54,970 bases of DNA, taken from Gryganskiella cystojenkinii (taxonomy: Eukaryota > Mortierellomycota > Mortierellomycetes > Mortierellales > Mortierellaceae). Below the pieces are notes generated by a model, which saw nothing but the letters and a program-made list of their open reading frames with translations, did no database searches and was not told the DNA's origin. Position numbers and translations under genes: made by a program. The stretch lies in the NCBI GenBank assembly GCA_015852425.1, contig JAAAIG010000028.1, positions 9,200 through 64,169 of the forward strand, in the 5' to 3' direction. Position 1 is the first letter of the stretch. Every line of letters begins with the position of its first letter. Below, piece by piece: positions 9,630 through 21,200 of the stretch.

Positions 9630-12409
9630 TTACAAAAGCATCTTCAAGGGGTTCTCCATGTAACCCTTGAAGGACTTCAAGAACTGAGCGGCAACGGCGC
9701 CATCGACAGTACGGTGGTCAGAGCTCAAGGTAACAGCCATAATCGAGGCAGTGCGGACCTCGCCATCCTCACCAGGAACGACACGCTTCTCAGTGGCTCC
9801 TACAGCCAAGATGCAAGACTGAGGGGGGTTGATGATAGCAGTGAAGTGCTTGATACCGTACATGCCCATGTTCGAGATGGTGAAGGTACCGCCCTGGTAC
9901 TCGTGAGGAGCCAACTTGTTGGCACGAGCGCGCGAAGCCAAATCCTTAACCTGGTTCGAGATGGTAGCCAAACCCTTGGTCTCGGCATTGGCGACAATGG
10001 GGGTGATCAATCCGGTGGGGGTCGAAGTAGCAACGCAGATATCCGAAGAGTGGTACTGACGGATAGAGTCGTTCATCCAGGAAGAGTTGGCCTCGGGGAC
10101 GGCCTTGAGGGCCAAAGCGGAAGCCTTGACAATGAAATCGTTAACAGAGAGCTTGTACTTGTCCTCGGACTGCTTGTTGAGAACCTCACGGAGCTTCATG
10201 ACCTTGTCCATCTCCATCTCGACAGTGACATAGTAGTGAGGGATGGTCTGCTTGGACTCGGTCAAACGCTGAGCGATGACCTTGCGCATGTTGGTAACGG
10301 GAATGTCAGTGTAAGCAGCGGCGGCGGCGGCGGCGGGAGCAGCAGCCTTGGGGGCAGGAGCGGAAGCAGCGGCCTTCTTGGCTATTAGGGTCGAAGAAAG
10401 AAACAAAGTAATAAAAGTCAGATAATGTTGCAAGAAAGCCTCAGAGTAAAAAGAGTCTGAATCTCGCCACTAAAGACGTACGAGCAGGGGTAAAGCTCTC
10501 GACATCAGCCTTCAAGATGCGACCGTTGGGTCCAGTGCCGGAGATATCTCCAAGGTTGAGGCTCTTCTCGTTGGCGATCTTCTTGGCGATGGGGCTGGCA
10601 AAGATGCGATCTAGGTGTTTTGTAGACAAGAGAAATAATACAAACGATCAGCCTCTGTCTACAAAAAAAGACATTTTCGGGTTCCTCCAAATCGAATTTT
10701 GGTTTTGTCCTTGTCCACAATGTCCTGACTAGCATTCCAACGTGGTTGATGAAAATAAAAAGTAAAAGCTTACCAGCATCAGAGCGGGAGGGAGCAGCGT
10801 TGGTGGTCTCGGCAGCCTCGGCCTTGGGGGCCTCAGTCTTGGGAGCCTCAGTCTTGGCCTCCTCCTTGGGGGCAGCGGGGGCAGCGGCGGCACCAGCAGA
10901 CTCGACAGTGAAATCAGCAAACTTCTCGATATCCTCCTTGTTCTCGACCATGATGGCAATGGGGCGGTTGATATCAACATCCTTGGATCCAGAGTCAGCC
11001 AAGATCTTGGCAATGAAACCCTCCTCCTGGCACTCGAAATCCATTTGAGCCTTGTCAGTCTCAATCTCGACAAGGACATCGCCAGGAACAATGGCATCAC
11101 CGACCTTCTTTTGCCAGGTACCAATGTTTCCAGAGGTCATTGTGGGCGAGAGAGCAGGCATGTTGATGGTGATGTGGTTAGGGTAGCCTGTTTTGAACAA
11201 AAACGCAATTCAACAGAGTGGAAGTTAGAATCCTCAGTTTCCGGTTCGATTTTGCTTGATCTCGATCCAGATTTCTTGTGCGATTGATGTCGCCACATAA
11301 TTTTGCACACATACTCTTGGAGCTGTAGAAACGGGCCATGTTGTTCTTGAGGGAGACTGAAGCCGAGGCGAGGATGTGACGAGGAGCGCTATTGATCATT
11401 GTTTTGCAAAGAGTTTTGATAAGTTTTTCCAGGTCAGCATGAACAATTGCTGGCGACGATCCCCTGAAGGGTCCATTTTTGAGGATGGTGGCGTTTTAAG
11501 TGAAAAGACGAAGGGAAGGTTCTCTTGAGGGTTCTTTCCTTTCCTCCCACTCCTTTCTCCCTCATCTTTCCGTTTGTCCTCTCATTTTCCACGCCACCTT
11601 TGATCCCCTTTTCTGAAAAGTTGCGCGTGTAAAGAGAGAGCCAAATAAAGAGAGAGGCTCGGTGCTCGTAGAAAGGAGAGTACAGCTACCTTTAGCTTTT
11701 CTTCATATTTTTCATATTTTTTTCTCGTTTTTCCCTCGTACTCTTTGCCATGATCTCCGATAGTGGAAGAGTGTCAACATCATGATAACACAAAAATCAA
11801 ACACAAAAAATAAAGATAGCAAAAAAAAAGATCCCACGGCTCTGAATAACATCACAATTAATCCCATCCACATACACTCCAAACACAAAAACGGTGGTGA
11901 TTCCTGAAAGGGCGTTCAATCTCTTGCACTCAAAAGACACACGACAACACAAACGGATTTTTCTCCCGTCTTGTGCGCAATGCTTCTCCAGGTCTCTTCA
12001 GACCGCCAATTAGTCGGCCAGTATCCAGGTTCAAAGAGGAGTTTGTTGAGTAGATCAGATCAGATATCGCGACCCAGGAATTTTTTTTCCTGCTCTGAAT
12101 TTTTCTGTTCGCTGGCTGAGTTGTTGTTCATAATTATTTTGTTGGGTGTGCGTGTGTGTGTGTTGTGGGTTGAGATAGTTGTTGTCGTGGTTTGGAGAAA
12201 GAGAAAAGATTGTTATGTGTATCGTCAAGCGATAAAAGAAAGGAAGAAAGGCGAAAGGAAAGAAGGGGTTACCTGGCAGAGGCAGAGAAGGAGCGCGCGG
12301 CAGCAGCGTTGTAGGCAGCAGCAGCCCTGGTCAAGGGAACGAGAGTAGCAGCGCGGTAGACGGAGCGACGACCGGTCTGGACGGCCACACGAGAGACGGA
12401 TGAGAGCAT
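9630..12409 (-). CDS. LAT1: Pyruvate dehydrogenase E2, dihydrolipoamide acetyltransferase
   Basis: Five exons, 12409-12273, 11388-11315, 11187-10774, 10610-10482 and 10381-9630, give 501 aa. The enzyme transfers the acetyl group from E1-bound intermediates to CoA and forms the core of the mitochondrial pyruvate dehydrogenase complex. Exons 1-2 encode an Arg/Ser/Ala-rich mitochondrial presequence ([20 protein letters not shown]). One lipoyl domain follows ([11 protein letters not shown]; lipoyl Lys about 116 in EIETDKAQM), then an Ala/Pro/Lys linker, the E1/E3-binding domain (about 209-245, [20 protein letters not shown]), a second Ala-rich linker, and the catalytic domain with the HxxxDG motif DHRTVDG (His about 474, Asp about 478). 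A single lipoyl domain is usual for fungal E2. Intron 1 (884 nt) is far longer than the other introns here and contains a second in-frame ATG with its own presequence-like start. Confidence 0.93.
11389..12272 (-). other. Long first intron of the E2 gene with internal alternative start
   Basis: This 884-nt intron has a GTAACC donor and an AATAG acceptor. A CTGAC branch-like motif lies about 45 nt upstream of the acceptor, and no AG intervenes. An ATG at 11399-11397 overlaps the acceptor and is in frame with exon 2, so an unspliced transcript starting inside the intron would begin [18 protein letters not shown], itself presequence-like. The remainder is A/G-rich on the transcribed strand. Confidence 0.5.
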
Positions 12410-13319
12410 GGCGATGTGAATGGATGCGGAGAGTGGAGAATGAAGACTGAGGAAGAAAAGATGTAAAATCGGGAAAAGAAAAAGAAATCAGAAAAAAGCA
12501 AATCAATCAGCAGTGACGGGACCAGAAGGAGGACACTCTTTCCCTTTGTTAGGAAAAGGGAGGGAGCGGAAAAAACGAGATGTTTTTTGTGATTGCTGAA
12601 GGCGGGGGATCAAAATTTCATATCAACAAAATATTTTTTTTTTGCTTGTTCTGATTGCCGTTATCATCTTCGGACTCAGTGGGGTGGACGAAAGGGAGGC
12701 AGATCGTCTTTTATCCTCTTTGCTCTCTTTTTCGTTTTTCTCCACTGGGGCAAGGACAGGGCGACACAAACCATGTTGCTTTGCCGCGTTGTCAAGGTTG
12801 CTCGATATTCTTCCGGAATCACCCCTGCAAAGTTATTTGACCTCCTCCCCTCTTCCTCAGGAAAAAAACAAGCCAGTGCACCAGCCAAGTCCGCGTTGTC
12901 CTCAAACAGAGTTTTGGGTCCACATTTGAGTTCCCCAAACCGGGATCACCCGTGCCCGCTTTTTTTTCCTCCTTCTCCACAGGGGGGGGGTTCACATCAA
13001 GGTTCTTCATTTTTGGCTCTCGCAAAACACAACCCACAACCGTTTTCAGATTTTATTTTGGTTTTTTTGTCCAGTGTCTCGTTGCGAAGCAACCATCAAA
13101 CCTTGGAAGTAAAAAAAAAAATGCGTGGCTTGGGTTCCTCAGAGGAAACTCGTACTTGTTTATGATGATGAGCTATGTAAATTGTACATGCGGCGAAGCG
13201 CAGGGTGTAGTAAACCGGAGTGTGGATGCAACAAAGGCGAGAATGTTATACGAAGGCATATGGCTATTCTGGAGGGGAGAGGGGGTCTTCAGAGCCCCTC
13301 ATTATCGGGTGACACCGCT
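12410..13319. other. Intergenic: E2 promoter side and 3' flank of the GPI protein gene
   Basis: About 910 nt lies between the E2 start and the stop of the next minus-strand gene. It holds homopolymer tracts, including T runs near 12632 and 12961 and a G run at about 12983-12990. The open frames across 12590-13165 are low-complexity and lack conserved sequence, so I call no gene here. Confidence 0.55.
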
Positions 13320-15342
13320 TTAGAGGGCCATGGCAACAGCCAAGAGACCAAGAACGGTGGTCATGGCACCGGCCATGACGGTCTTGGTCCCAGCGTTGCC
13401 CTTATTATCGCCAACCTTCATGGTTGCGCATTTGAGAGCACGATCAACTACGGGCTTGGAGGCATCCGTAGCAGTGCAGTTGGCCGATGTCAAGACCTGC
13501 TTGGTCTCGCCCTTGGCAATGTTGCGCAACCAGTTGTAAGGGACATACGAGGGCAAGATCTGGGGGTGGACGGCACGAATGACATCCTGGAGGACGGCAT
13601 CGTTCTGAACAACAGCAGAGGCGAACCAGTCACGACCGTCGTTGGGGTTAACCAAACCATCCTGACGGTAAACAGCCTTGTTCTTCAAAAACTTGAAATC
13701 AGCATCGGCGGTCAACTTGTAGTTGGTCAAGAAAGTGGCCATATCGAGTCCGGTCATGGACTCGTCCATGATAATATCGACATTCTTGATGGCAGCAGCA
13801 AACTCTTCGGCGCTGGTGAAGACCGTCTTGGCAGCACCATTGTAGAAGGCAGCACCATTGTAGAAGGCAGCACCGGCATCAGTAGAGAGTATCTGCTTGT
13901 AGGAAGCGGGGGAGATGACCCAGGTGGCAGTGTTGTTGTTGTAAGTGGAGGGGGCAACATACGAGGTCCAGGCAATAACAGGCTTGGTCGATTGAGCAGC
14001 GGCGTTCTTCTTGAAGCAGTTGTAGTTGTCGTTGATCGAGGAGGTCAAGTTCTGAGCAAACTCTTCCAAGTTGAAGAAGGTCGAGTAGAACTCGAGCCAC
14101 TCGGCGCGCTATTTTAAGTTGCGAAAAAGCAAAAAAAAAAACTGTTAAAGGAATGTTACAAGAATACCAGCGTCTTTTTTTCTAATAAATTGGTGGCGGA
14201 AGTATTGAACATACGTTCAATGGGCCAGGGTCCATGACCTCGGAGGTGACAATGGTCTTGTCCTCACTACCCTTCTCGGAACCAAAAGAGCTAAAGACGA
14301 CATCAGCACCGGCAAACTGCTGAGCACGAAGGGTCAGGTCCTTGTCCTCGAGACCGATGGTCTGGTTGTTCTCAAGACCGTACTGGACACAAGGGGAGCT
14401 GACAAGAGCCTCGGTATCGACGAGCTTCAAAGTCGAGCGTCTGCCCAACATCTCAATGAAAGCAACGGCAGTGGTGGCGATGCTAGCAGCGTTCTTGACA
14501 GGGACAGTGACAAAGATGGATCCGTTGGCAAACTTGCTGGCATCAGGGACAGGAGTACCGCACTGGGTCAAGATGTAATCCTTGATTGAACCTTGAGCCA
14601 AGGTCGAGACAACCTTGTAGTTCTTCTCGTAATGAACCTTGAAGAGGCCAGCATCATCAACTAGAGGCCAATTTTTATTTGGAGAGTTTGAAGTTAGTGG
14701 CGTTGCTTTGATCGGATCTGAGTTGAGAGATCTTTCCGAGGACGATCTTCATCCGATTGATCGTAGAGCCCACATCCTTTGTCTTTTATTTTTCGTGAAA
14801 TGCAATCAGTGTTTCTTTTTTTGCACATCATCCTGTTTCTCAGACCTCGCTTTCTTTCCTCTCTTTACTGTCTCGGGGTTTGGGGTTCGGTTTGTGATGG
14901 ACCTTCATCTTTTTTCACGCCTGGCAAGCCGCAAGTCGATCGATCCTGACTTTTTTTTTATTTTGTTTGACCTCATCGGTCTCCAAATCCTCGGCTCTGT
15001 TTCATATCCGATGGAAAGGCGGGGCTCGAATCTCGAGCACGCAACTTCGTTCATCTTGTAATGTTGCCTCCCATTCCTCCAACGGCAAGGTTAACGCTGG
15101 AGTAACTCCAGGTTGCCTGGTGGGTTATGTCGTATGCTGGAATACCAGAGAAGGATGACGACAAAGCGAAGAGTCAACATCAATTTTTCGCGTCCGCCCG
15201 TACCTTGAATCTTGCTGGGGAAGTAATCGGTGTTGGGATCGTAGGTTTTGACACAGTCCTGGTTGCTGATAGCACCTTGCTGAGCAGCAACGGGTGAGAG
15301 GACAAAGGGAACGAGGAGCAACAAAGCACCAATGGAGATCAT
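13320..15342 (-). CDS. Secreted GPI-anchored protein resembling a bacterial substrate-binding protein
   Basis: Three exons, 15342-15204, 14660-14215 and 14108-13320, give 457 aa. Residues 1-20 are a clear signal peptide (MISIGALLLLVPFVLSPVAA). The C-terminus is a GPI-type tail: a small-residue stretch (KVGDNKGNAGTKT) then a hydrophobic end (VMAGAMTTVLGLLAVAMAL). Several N-glycosylation sequons (NGS, NQT, NLT, NNT) agree with export. The mature part contains FKVHYEKNYKVVST and YILTQCGTPVP, a pattern I associate with ABC-type iron-siderophore/BtuF-like periplasmic binding proteins, and EMLGRRSTLKLVDTEALVSS followed by VVFSSFGS, as in two-lobed binding proteins. The fold assignment is therefore inference from motifs. 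If correct, it would be a cell-surface ligand-capture protein, perhaps for iron chelates. An 18-bp in-frame duplication (AAFYNG repeated) lies in exon 3. Intron 1 is long (543 nt). Confidence 0.7.
13831..13874 (-). repeat. 18-bp in-frame tandem duplication in GPI protein gene
   Basis: The 18-bp unit GCAGCACCATTGTAGAAG (plus strand) occurs twice in succession at 13831-13866 and is followed by a further GCAGCACC. It encodes the repeated peptide AAFYNG. It is either a recent slippage duplication or an assembly artefact. Confidence 0.85.
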
Positions 15343-15938
15343 GGCGTGTAAAATGAAGAGGGGAAGAGGAAGAGGTAAGAGACAAGAAAAGAAGAAAAGG
15401 AGAATTGACTTCTCCCCGGGTCCTTGAGTCGTATTTATGATTCGTCTTTAGCGGTTCTTGGATTTATCTGAACCCCGGTAATCCCTGTGCTTGGAGGACA
15501 GGACCTGGTGGCTTGGCTGGAGCCCCTTCAGACACAGTCGAGTTTCACTTCATGAAATTCGCCATAGGTGTAAAGTGTTCTAGTTTGATATGTTGCGAAT
15601 CCAATCTCAGTGAAGTCACTCCCAAGGAAAATGGAATGATCACACAATGTTTTCTTGTTCTTCTTTTTTTCAAACTCTTTATTGAAACATACATCTCGAT
15701 GACGCGGTCCGTTACTGTTTTTAAGTTAATGTGAGTGTATCTTCGTCCAAGCAACGCGTTCGTTTGCCAAGGTACCAAATTACGAAAGGACCTAGAGAGG
15801 AAGCAAGACAACGTTTTATTTCCTACATTGCTATCGGAAGGTTGAGTTATGGTATAAGCGATATATGTACAGATCCTGACGGTATTCGTCCGAAGGGGGT
15901 TGTGGATATTTTGTATGGCAGGTGGGGGATCCTTGCAG
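15343..15938. other. Intergenic between GPI protein gene start and GUCD1-like gene end
   Basis: The proximal 15345-15400 part is purine-rich on the plus strand, so a pyrimidine-rich leader on the minus strand. No gene is supported in the remaining 500 nt; the short frames across 15513-15811 have no recognisable family features. Confidence 0.55.
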
Positions 15939-17834
15939 TCAAGTTACTTTGACGACGATGCTGTGCATTGAAAGGGAAATATAAAAAAAGGCACAGTTTG
16001 TCAGTCTTTCAGGATGTTGGAGAAAAGTGAGAGCACCAAAAAAAAAAAAAAAAAAAGCTTTACCAGTCATGGTCGGTGCCACTCGAATTTCTTGCGTCTT
16101 CGAGATCTAATCCAGAGATGCTGCAGAGATCATCCCCAATCGCCGGATCTACAAAGGGTCGAGAAAGTGAAAAAAAAGACGAAAAAAACGAAAATGAAGA
16201 AGGATGAATACACTAGTCCATGTCAAAAGAGACGACGATCCTTAGCATGCCTGCGTTCTTCATGATTTTACCTCGGTAGTAAAACGTATCCGTGGTGGGA
16301 TCGTATGCCACCAAAACGATAAAGTGTCCTAAAATCCCAAAAACGATTGATTAGGACTCCAACAAAAAACATTGGATTTATGAATCCAGGCACGCCACTA
16401 AAAAAAAATCACGAATGATTCGACTAACCAATATACCGGAAGCCCTTCATCCACTGCACAAGAGATCCAAGAGATCCACTGTTGCAACTACAAAACGCCG
16501 ACTTTTCCTAGGATGAACAGCAATTCAAAATTTCACGAGCGAAAAATACAGCGTTAATATACCAACCCGCACAAGTCATAGCTTGGCAAAATAAAATAAA
16601 ATATGAGACATCATCCGAGGAGGAGAGGGCGAGTTGTCCCTTACGAGGCACTGCCGGCACTTGAGAAGCCGTTGGTTGACCAAGGTGACGATGCCATATT
16701 TCCCGCAGTAGAGGAACCGTTTGAAATCATCCAGCGGTAATTCTCTAACAACACGAAGAGCAAGAGTAAAAGACTGTTAAATTTTTTTTTTTTCTTTTTG
16801 AGAGATGATGCTTTCGTATCCCTCTGCATGACTATTGCTGTCTTCCTGAGAGTCGATCCAATCTTTGTCTGTCAACGTCAAGCAAAGACATATCAGCCTG
16901 GAGTACTATTGCGCCGTTCCTGTTTCCTTTCGTCCGGTCAGTCCGATCCTGTGGTCCGTTCCAACTTACAGTTCGATGACACGGATATTGGCTGCATCTG
17001 CTCCGTCAAACAAGGCATTCACTCGCTTCTGGTCATCGTCAAATGTCTATTTGATAACAAAAACAAAGAGTAACGTGGCGCGTTAGACATGGGGTCAAAT
17101 GTCAACAAAATAAAATAAAGACCAGTACTGCAAACAACCAAAATAGGGAGAGGAGAGAAGGAGAGAAAGGGAGAGGGGGGGAGACAACGAAGGTCGCATG
17201 GCAAATCCAACTGACAGGGGAAAGAAGGATGAAAAAAGGGGAACAGCAAGCGATGCTGAATCAATACTCATGGACGCAAGACTGAATGTGATGTCAAAGG
17301 GGAGGTGTGAAAGAAGAGAGAAAAGGTATCAAGGACTGAAAAAAAGCAAGTCTTTACCTTCCGGTAAAACTTTTCTCTTGAATGGGCTGCATCGACGCCC
17401 AGGGTGCTGGTGTAATAGGTAAAGTCCCAGCCCTCCTCCCGTCCGGGTGAGAGATTGGGAACGACGAGCTGCGGTTGAGTCCGTTTCGAGAAGTTGATTT
17501 TTGGTACGTTGACTTGGTCATTGGAGAGTTTCCGGAGAAGGTAGGCAAGATCGATGGTCCATACAGACTCGACTATACAAGCACACAAAAATGAGGATCG
17601 TCGACGTGGTTAGCGAAAATTGAAGGTTTGTTTTGGAGGGGGGGAAAGAGTGCACAGGTTTGCCAAGGAGTGCACTCTGAGGGCATGTTTGAGGTCAGTA
17701 CCAGAGCAGTGAAGGGTAACCTCGGCTAGGGAGAGGTGTGCGCCTAGGGCATTGGCGATCATGGCTACGCAGGCGAGTCCACAGTCCCAATTACCATCCT
17801 GTGTGATGTGTGGAACTGGTGTGGAAACCTGCAT
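15939..17834 (-). CDS. GUCD1-like protein (Guanylate_cyc_2 family, papain-like fold)
   Basis: Eight exons join in phase: 17834-17702, 17572-17358, 17046-16970, 16744-16645, 16507-16429, 16328-16272, 16148-16064 and 15960-15939, giving 255 aa, close to animal GUCD1. Conserved blocks run in family order: VPHITQDGNWDCGLACVAM (about 7-25), VESVWTIDLAYLL, YYTSTLGVDAAHSREKFYRK, FDDDQKRVNALF, IVTLVNQRLLKC, GHFIVLVAYDP (about 202), YYRDPAIG and the end GTDHDCIVVKVT. The family is named for guanylyl cyclase, but the DCG...GHF...D pattern fits a cysteine-peptidase-like (C39/papain-type) fold, with candidate residues Cys18, His203 and Asp221. The first donor (GTACTG) is weak but restores the family spacing. 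The start ATG is chosen as the first in frame; the upstream frame stays open, so it could begin earlier. It is divergent from MLH1. Confidence 0.85.
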
Positions 17835-18242
17835 GTAGCTCGTGAATGGGTGCAGGTGTGTGTATTTTTTTGCTTTTGCTTTCCCGTTGACTGTGCGGAA
17901 AGGAAAGCGTGGTGGGTGTTGTCCTTGGTTGCAATAGGACAACGATAGGAATAAAAGTTGAGGGGTAGGGGTTAATGTGAAAGTGGATTCTATACGGATG
18001 GATTATGGAGATGAAATGATGAATGAATGAATAATGAATGAATGAATGGATGAATGGAATGAATGGAAACGCATGCAGGAAATAGAAGAAAGTGAGACAA
18101 AAAAAAAAAAAAAAAGAACCGGGCTGTGCCCATTTTGGGAACCAAAAAAAGAAAGGAACGGCGGCGGTGTGACAGCTTCTTTCTCTCTCCTCACCCCTTT
18201 GCCTTCTCGCTCTCGCCAAATACACAATCAAACGAAAACGCG
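17835..18242. promoter_or_regulatory. Bidirectional promoter region, GUCD1-like / MLH1
   Basis: The two start codons are 408 nt apart and point away from each other, so both promoters must fit here unless they reach into the genes. It contains a (GAAT)n microsatellite at 18018-18067, an A run at about 18099-18115, and a C/T-rich stretch just before the MLH1 ATG. No clear TATA box is seen. Confidence 0.6.
18018..18067 (+). repeat. (GAAT)n-type microsatellite
   Basis: An imperfect tetranucleotide array of GAAT/TGAA units, with interruptions (ATAATGAAT, GGATGAAT, GGAATGAAT). It lies in the middle of the shared GUCD1-like/MLH1 promoter region. Confidence 0.9.
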
Positions 18243-21200
18243 ATGCAGGAGGACACCTCGACCGATGCTTCGACCATTCCCACCATCAAGAGACTGGACG
18301 AGGCTGTCGTAAACAGAATTGCTGCTGGAGAGGTAGTCTTACCCTTGACTTTTTTCTTTGCTCTCCCGCTTCCATGCTTATAACGCGTGCAAGGACGCTC
18401 ATTTCAAAGATAGAAAAAAAATACCGACTAACGGTCATTGCTGTCTGTGCTTGCTTCATGACCCATAGATCATCCACCGACCAGCGAATGCACTCAAGGA
18501 ACTCATTGAAAACTCTCTCGATGCTCGGTCAACAGCGATCCAGGTCTCGGTCAAGGACGGTGGACTCAAATTGCTACAGATCCAGGACAATGGGCATGGC
18601 ATCAAGGTTCGTTTGACAGCTGTTGTCGAACGCCACCATTTTTGAGAGTGACTGCTGGGCTAAACTGGTTTTTTCTTGTGCACACAAATACTCTCGAATT
18701 CGAATACTCTTAGCTCGAGGACATGGGTATTGTCTGTGAACGTTTCACGACCAGTAAACTACGGACGTTTGATGACCTCTCCTCCATGTCAACCTATGGA
18801 TTTCGAGGAGAAGCCCTGGCGAGTATCAGTCACGTCGCCCACGTCACCATCACCACAAAGACAAAGGACTCAAACTGCGCATACAAGTACGTCTCGATCA
18901 AAGAAGGCTATTTCATGCAGAAATTAGACGGCGTATGTCCCTTCCCGGTCCGCGATTTAACCGTGGATGACTACACTTTTTATTTTGTGCCTCTCATAGA
19001 GCATCATATTCGGATGGAGTAATTATACCCGCGAAACCAGGCGCAGCTGCAGAGCCAAAACCATGCGCAGGAAACAATGGCACTCAGATTTCGGTGAGTT
19101 TATTCCGTATAATGTAGACGAGCCTTTTCTTATTTTTTTATGCCACTTTTGCCAATTGTGCATACTCTCTTTTCTGACTCGGAAGGCAAATTTTGATGAA
19201 ATCACAGGCCGAAGATCTTTTCTACAACGTCCCAACACGGCGGAAAGCTCTCAAGAACGCCACAGAGGAATACAACAGGATCTTGAGTGTCGTCAATAAA
19301 TATGCGATCCACAACGCCGGCGTTAGTTTTACGTGTCGCAAAGTAAGTTCTCGGACCTGGATGTCTTTAGATTGACTCATTGTTTGCACGTTTTAACCAC
19401 TTCGTCTGTTCATCCACTCCAGATCGGCTCTAATACCCCCGATGTCCATACCACGACCGCTGCGACGGTCGTGGATAATATCCGTCAGATTTATGGATCT
19501 GCTGTTGCCAACGAACTGTTGTCACTTGAAGAAAGTTTCCCAGTCTACCCGCTAAAGATCAGGGGGTGGATTTCAAATGCCAACTACAATGTCAAAAAGT
19601 TTGCGTTCCTCCTCTTCATTAACCGTAAGTCGATCTACGATTTGATCCGCAAGTTGAGCACCTGTCCATATCCTTGATCTAACTATCATATTTTACTTGA
19701 CAAAAAACAGATCGATCGGTGGACTCTCCAGCAATCAGGAAGGCGATCGAGACAGTCTATGCAGCCTATTTACCCAAGAACACTCACCCTTGGGTCTACC
19801 TCGCACTGGAAATGGACCCCAGAAACGTGGATGTGAACGTTCATCCCACAAAACGAGAGGTCCACTTCATGAATGAGGAAGAGGTCATCACGACCATCTG
19901 TGATGCAATCCAAGGCCGATTGGGCGATGCGAATGTCTCGAGGAACTTTTTGACCCAGACCCTCCTCCCACAAGTGAGCGCCAAAAACAAATCCGAGGAG
20001 ATCTCTGCTCCCAAGAAGTCTGGTAAAATATCTATATTAATTGTCAAAATTGGATGAGCCTTTAANNNNNNNNNNTTTTTTTTTTTTTTTTTTTTTTTTC
20101 ATTGGATCCTAACTAGCATGTTGCTTGCAATGCACCAAGTAGCCCCAAAACTTTATGAATACGACCAAGTCCGGACAGACAGTCGAGCGCAGACTCTTGA
20201 TTCGTTCTTGGTGTCGACATCAACATCAACAACATCGCCATATTCACCAGCAGGACCATCGAACCCGAAGCGTGTTCGACTGGATGTCGAGTTCAACGAG
20301 AGCACAACACTCGAGGGTGACGAGGACGTGGCCATGACTGTGACTGGACACCCTTACGAGGAGGGTGATATTAACGATCAAGCCATGGATGAAGATGACG
20401 ATGGGCAGGCCTCGAGATCGTTATTATCAAAAATCGGCCAGTTCAAGAATGGCACCCTCGGCAAAGGATCCTCATCATCAGAAGGTTTGCAACAACAGCA
20501 CGGCCGTATGGTCGAGTCCTCTTACAAATCCTCAGCACCAAAGCCAGACCAGCCCCTAATTCATGCCCTGAAACCACGGGCGCCTAGAATTGATGTGAAA
20601 CTATCAAGTGTCCTTCAATTACGAGAAGAGGTCAAGAAACAAGGTCATCCAGTCTTGACTCCAATCTTCCAGAATCATACCTTTGTCGGGATCCTGGATA
20701 ATCAACGAGGCTTGATTCAAAACGAGCTTGCGTTGTACCTGATTCATTATGAGGCTGTTAGTGAAGAACTATTTTATCAGCTCTGCTTACGGGATTTTTC
20801 GAATTTCGGGTTTATACGACTGTCGACCCCAGCACCAATCAAAGAGATGGTTCTGATGGCCCTGGAAGATGAACAGGTCCTTATGGAGAGGGATGAATGG
20901 CCCGAAGAACTGAAACCCAAGGAAGAGATTGCAGAGGTAATTATTGGACTGGCGTGACTGAACATTCCTGCGTTCTAAAGTGTGAGTCTAAAAACGCACA
21001 GTTTTTATTAACCCATTACACTCTTGTTCCTTGTTGTACAAACAGACCGTGGCCAAAATGTTGGTCAGTCGAAAAGAAATGCTCCACGAATACTTCTCCA
21101 TCATCGTCACGGACGATGGACATCTGACTGCGATCCCGATGATGATCAAGGGGTATGTCCCCAACCTGGAGAAACTTCCAGATTTCCTTTGGCGTCTCGG

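Noticed and set aside
9714..10388. 224-codon Gly/Leu-rich plus-strand frame
   Set aside because: Antisense shadow of the E2 catalytic exon, which has intact DHRTVDG and full family conservation.
12593..13165. 190-codon plus-strand frame upstream of the E2 gene
   Set aside because: Low complexity, spans T and G homopolymers, no recognisable domain, and no promoter-like context.
13125..14117. 330-codon plus-strand frame antisense to the GPI protein gene
   Set aside because: It is the complement of a well-supported exon with signal peptide/GPI protein features in three phased exons. The Gly/Val/Leu-rich composition is what the reverse of that codon usage gives.
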